From: Deltaproteobacteria bacterium
GTDB lineage: Bacteria > Myxococcota_A > Polyangia > Polyangiales > Ga0077539
Direction: 5' to 3'
NCBI GenBank assembly: GCA_016704445.1
Contig: JADJAE010000020.1
Span: 1-64,000 of the forward strand
DNA length: 64,000 nucleotides
Shown: one piece after another, positions 63,609 to 64,000 of the stretch
How the letters are laid out: every line of letters begins with the position of its first letter
Position numbering within the stretch: the first letter of the stretch is position 1
Position numbers and translations under genes: made by a program
The notes under the pieces: generated by a model
Databases searched by the model: none
What the model was told of the DNA's origin: nothing
What the model saw: the letters and a program-made list of their open reading frames with translations, nothing else

Positions 63609-63983
63609 TCAAGCGGCGGCGTCCCGCAGAATGAGCGCCCTGAGGGGGTTCTTCGGCTCCAAGACCACTTCGGGAGCGAGGTGTTGAGAATCGAACTCGG
63701 TCTGGTGGAAAAAGACGTAGCTCAACTCTCCGTCGCTGTTGACTCGGCTGAAGAAGCACAACTCTGGCACCATTGCCGTGGGATTGTGGACTCGCACGAG
63801 CGGCAAGAGCGGCAGGCAGGTACGTTGCCCTTCGCTGTGCAGGAAGAGGCAGTCCGCGCCCAACGGGTGCGACAGCCGAAGCGTTTGGGGGATGCCCTGC
63901 CCCGCCAGGCCCGTGGCACTCGCGCAGCGCAGTTCGAAGTCTCCGAGGTCGAAGTTGAGGCTCTGAACGATGAGGAGCTTCAT
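63609..63983 (-). CDS. Hypothetical protein
   Basis: A 124-residue protein beginning MKLLIVQSLNFDLGDFELRC. It is rich in beta strands, with PLLPLVRVHNPTAMVPELCF followed by FSRVNSDGELSYVFFHQTEF, a strand pair of the kind found at the end of some bacterial defence and kinase proteins (weak). No signal or membrane segment. It starts at 63983, close to the window edge, and a longer upstream form is possible. Function unknown. Confidence 0.55.
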   Translation of the reverse strand: MKLLIVQSLNFDLGDFELRCASATGLAGQGIPQTLRLSHPLGADCLFLHSEGQRTCLPLLPLVRVHNPTAMVPELCFFSRVNSDGELSYVFFHQTEFDSQHLAPEVVLEPKNPLRALILRDAAA

Positions 63984-64000
63984 CGCTGCCCACCAAGGTC

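Overview
The window is about 70% G+C, with dense genes, many overlapping start/stop codons, lipoproteins followed by Asp/Gly/Pro-rich linkers, an NtrC-type two-component system and an FHA-ABC exporter. This style fits a myxobacterium-like bacterium (Myxococcota, perhaps the Polyangia/Sandaracinaceae side). That placement is inference; no rRNA or tRNA gene was seen. Sequence quality varies. At least six housekeeping or conserved genes carry a single frameshift each (two in nifJ), every one explained by loss of 1-2 bases, often in short C/G or GC runs. Positions 2241-3130 are almost pure G/C homopolymer noise. These look like draft-assembly errors rather than biology.

Layout. 1-3130: Sel1-like protein, an SRPBCC protein and two broken PanE-like genes, then the damaged stretch. 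3153-9242: lipoxygenase, CAP-domain lipoprotein, small hypotheticals and a protein with GVAQ repeats. 9591-13252: tightly overlapped operon of a membrane protein, an unknown CxxC protein, a SulP transporter and an alpha/beta hydrolase. 13472-18040: pyruvate:ferredoxin oxidoreductase plus a dihydroorotate-dehydrogenase-like partner. 18061-18720: a giant palindromic element containing a nested MITE-like insertion. 18751-27448: FHA-ABC exporter, bioA relic, L33, beta-CASP nuclease, VWA-like lipoprotein, DNA polymerase I. A second palindromic element follows. 28023-40697: ABC1 kinase, hisD, a NarL-type two-component system, surface lipoproteins, a PafA-like phosphatase, MsrA, and a possible defence pair (Schlafen/AlbA_2 ATPase plus BrxE-like protein). 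40822-42729: nadE.

42990-50350 holds the strongest candidate for an undescribed system: a 563-residue Hsp90-like (GHKL) ATPase overlapping by ATGA with a 1890-residue protein whose N terminus looks like a dead copy of the same ATPase fold. The pair is bracketed by two long palindromes. 50923-53601: unknown protein, tandem repeats, GFA protein and AraC regulator.

53666-63142 is a second candidate. A sensor kinase and sigma-54 response regulator precede a visible -24/-12 promoter with paired upstream inverted repeats. That promoter leads into six packed genes: TPR/beta-barrel, PqqD-like, ATP-grasp, DAP-decarboxylase-like, urea-transporter/M23 fusion and a TPR protein. A sigma-54-switched biosynthesis and envelope pathway is inferred.

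Two DNA-level signals recur. One is a family of long palindromic intergenic elements, mostly between convergent genes. The other is a rare AT-armed palindrome, TTACC-N5/6-GGTAA, found five times, four of them inside high-GC genes.
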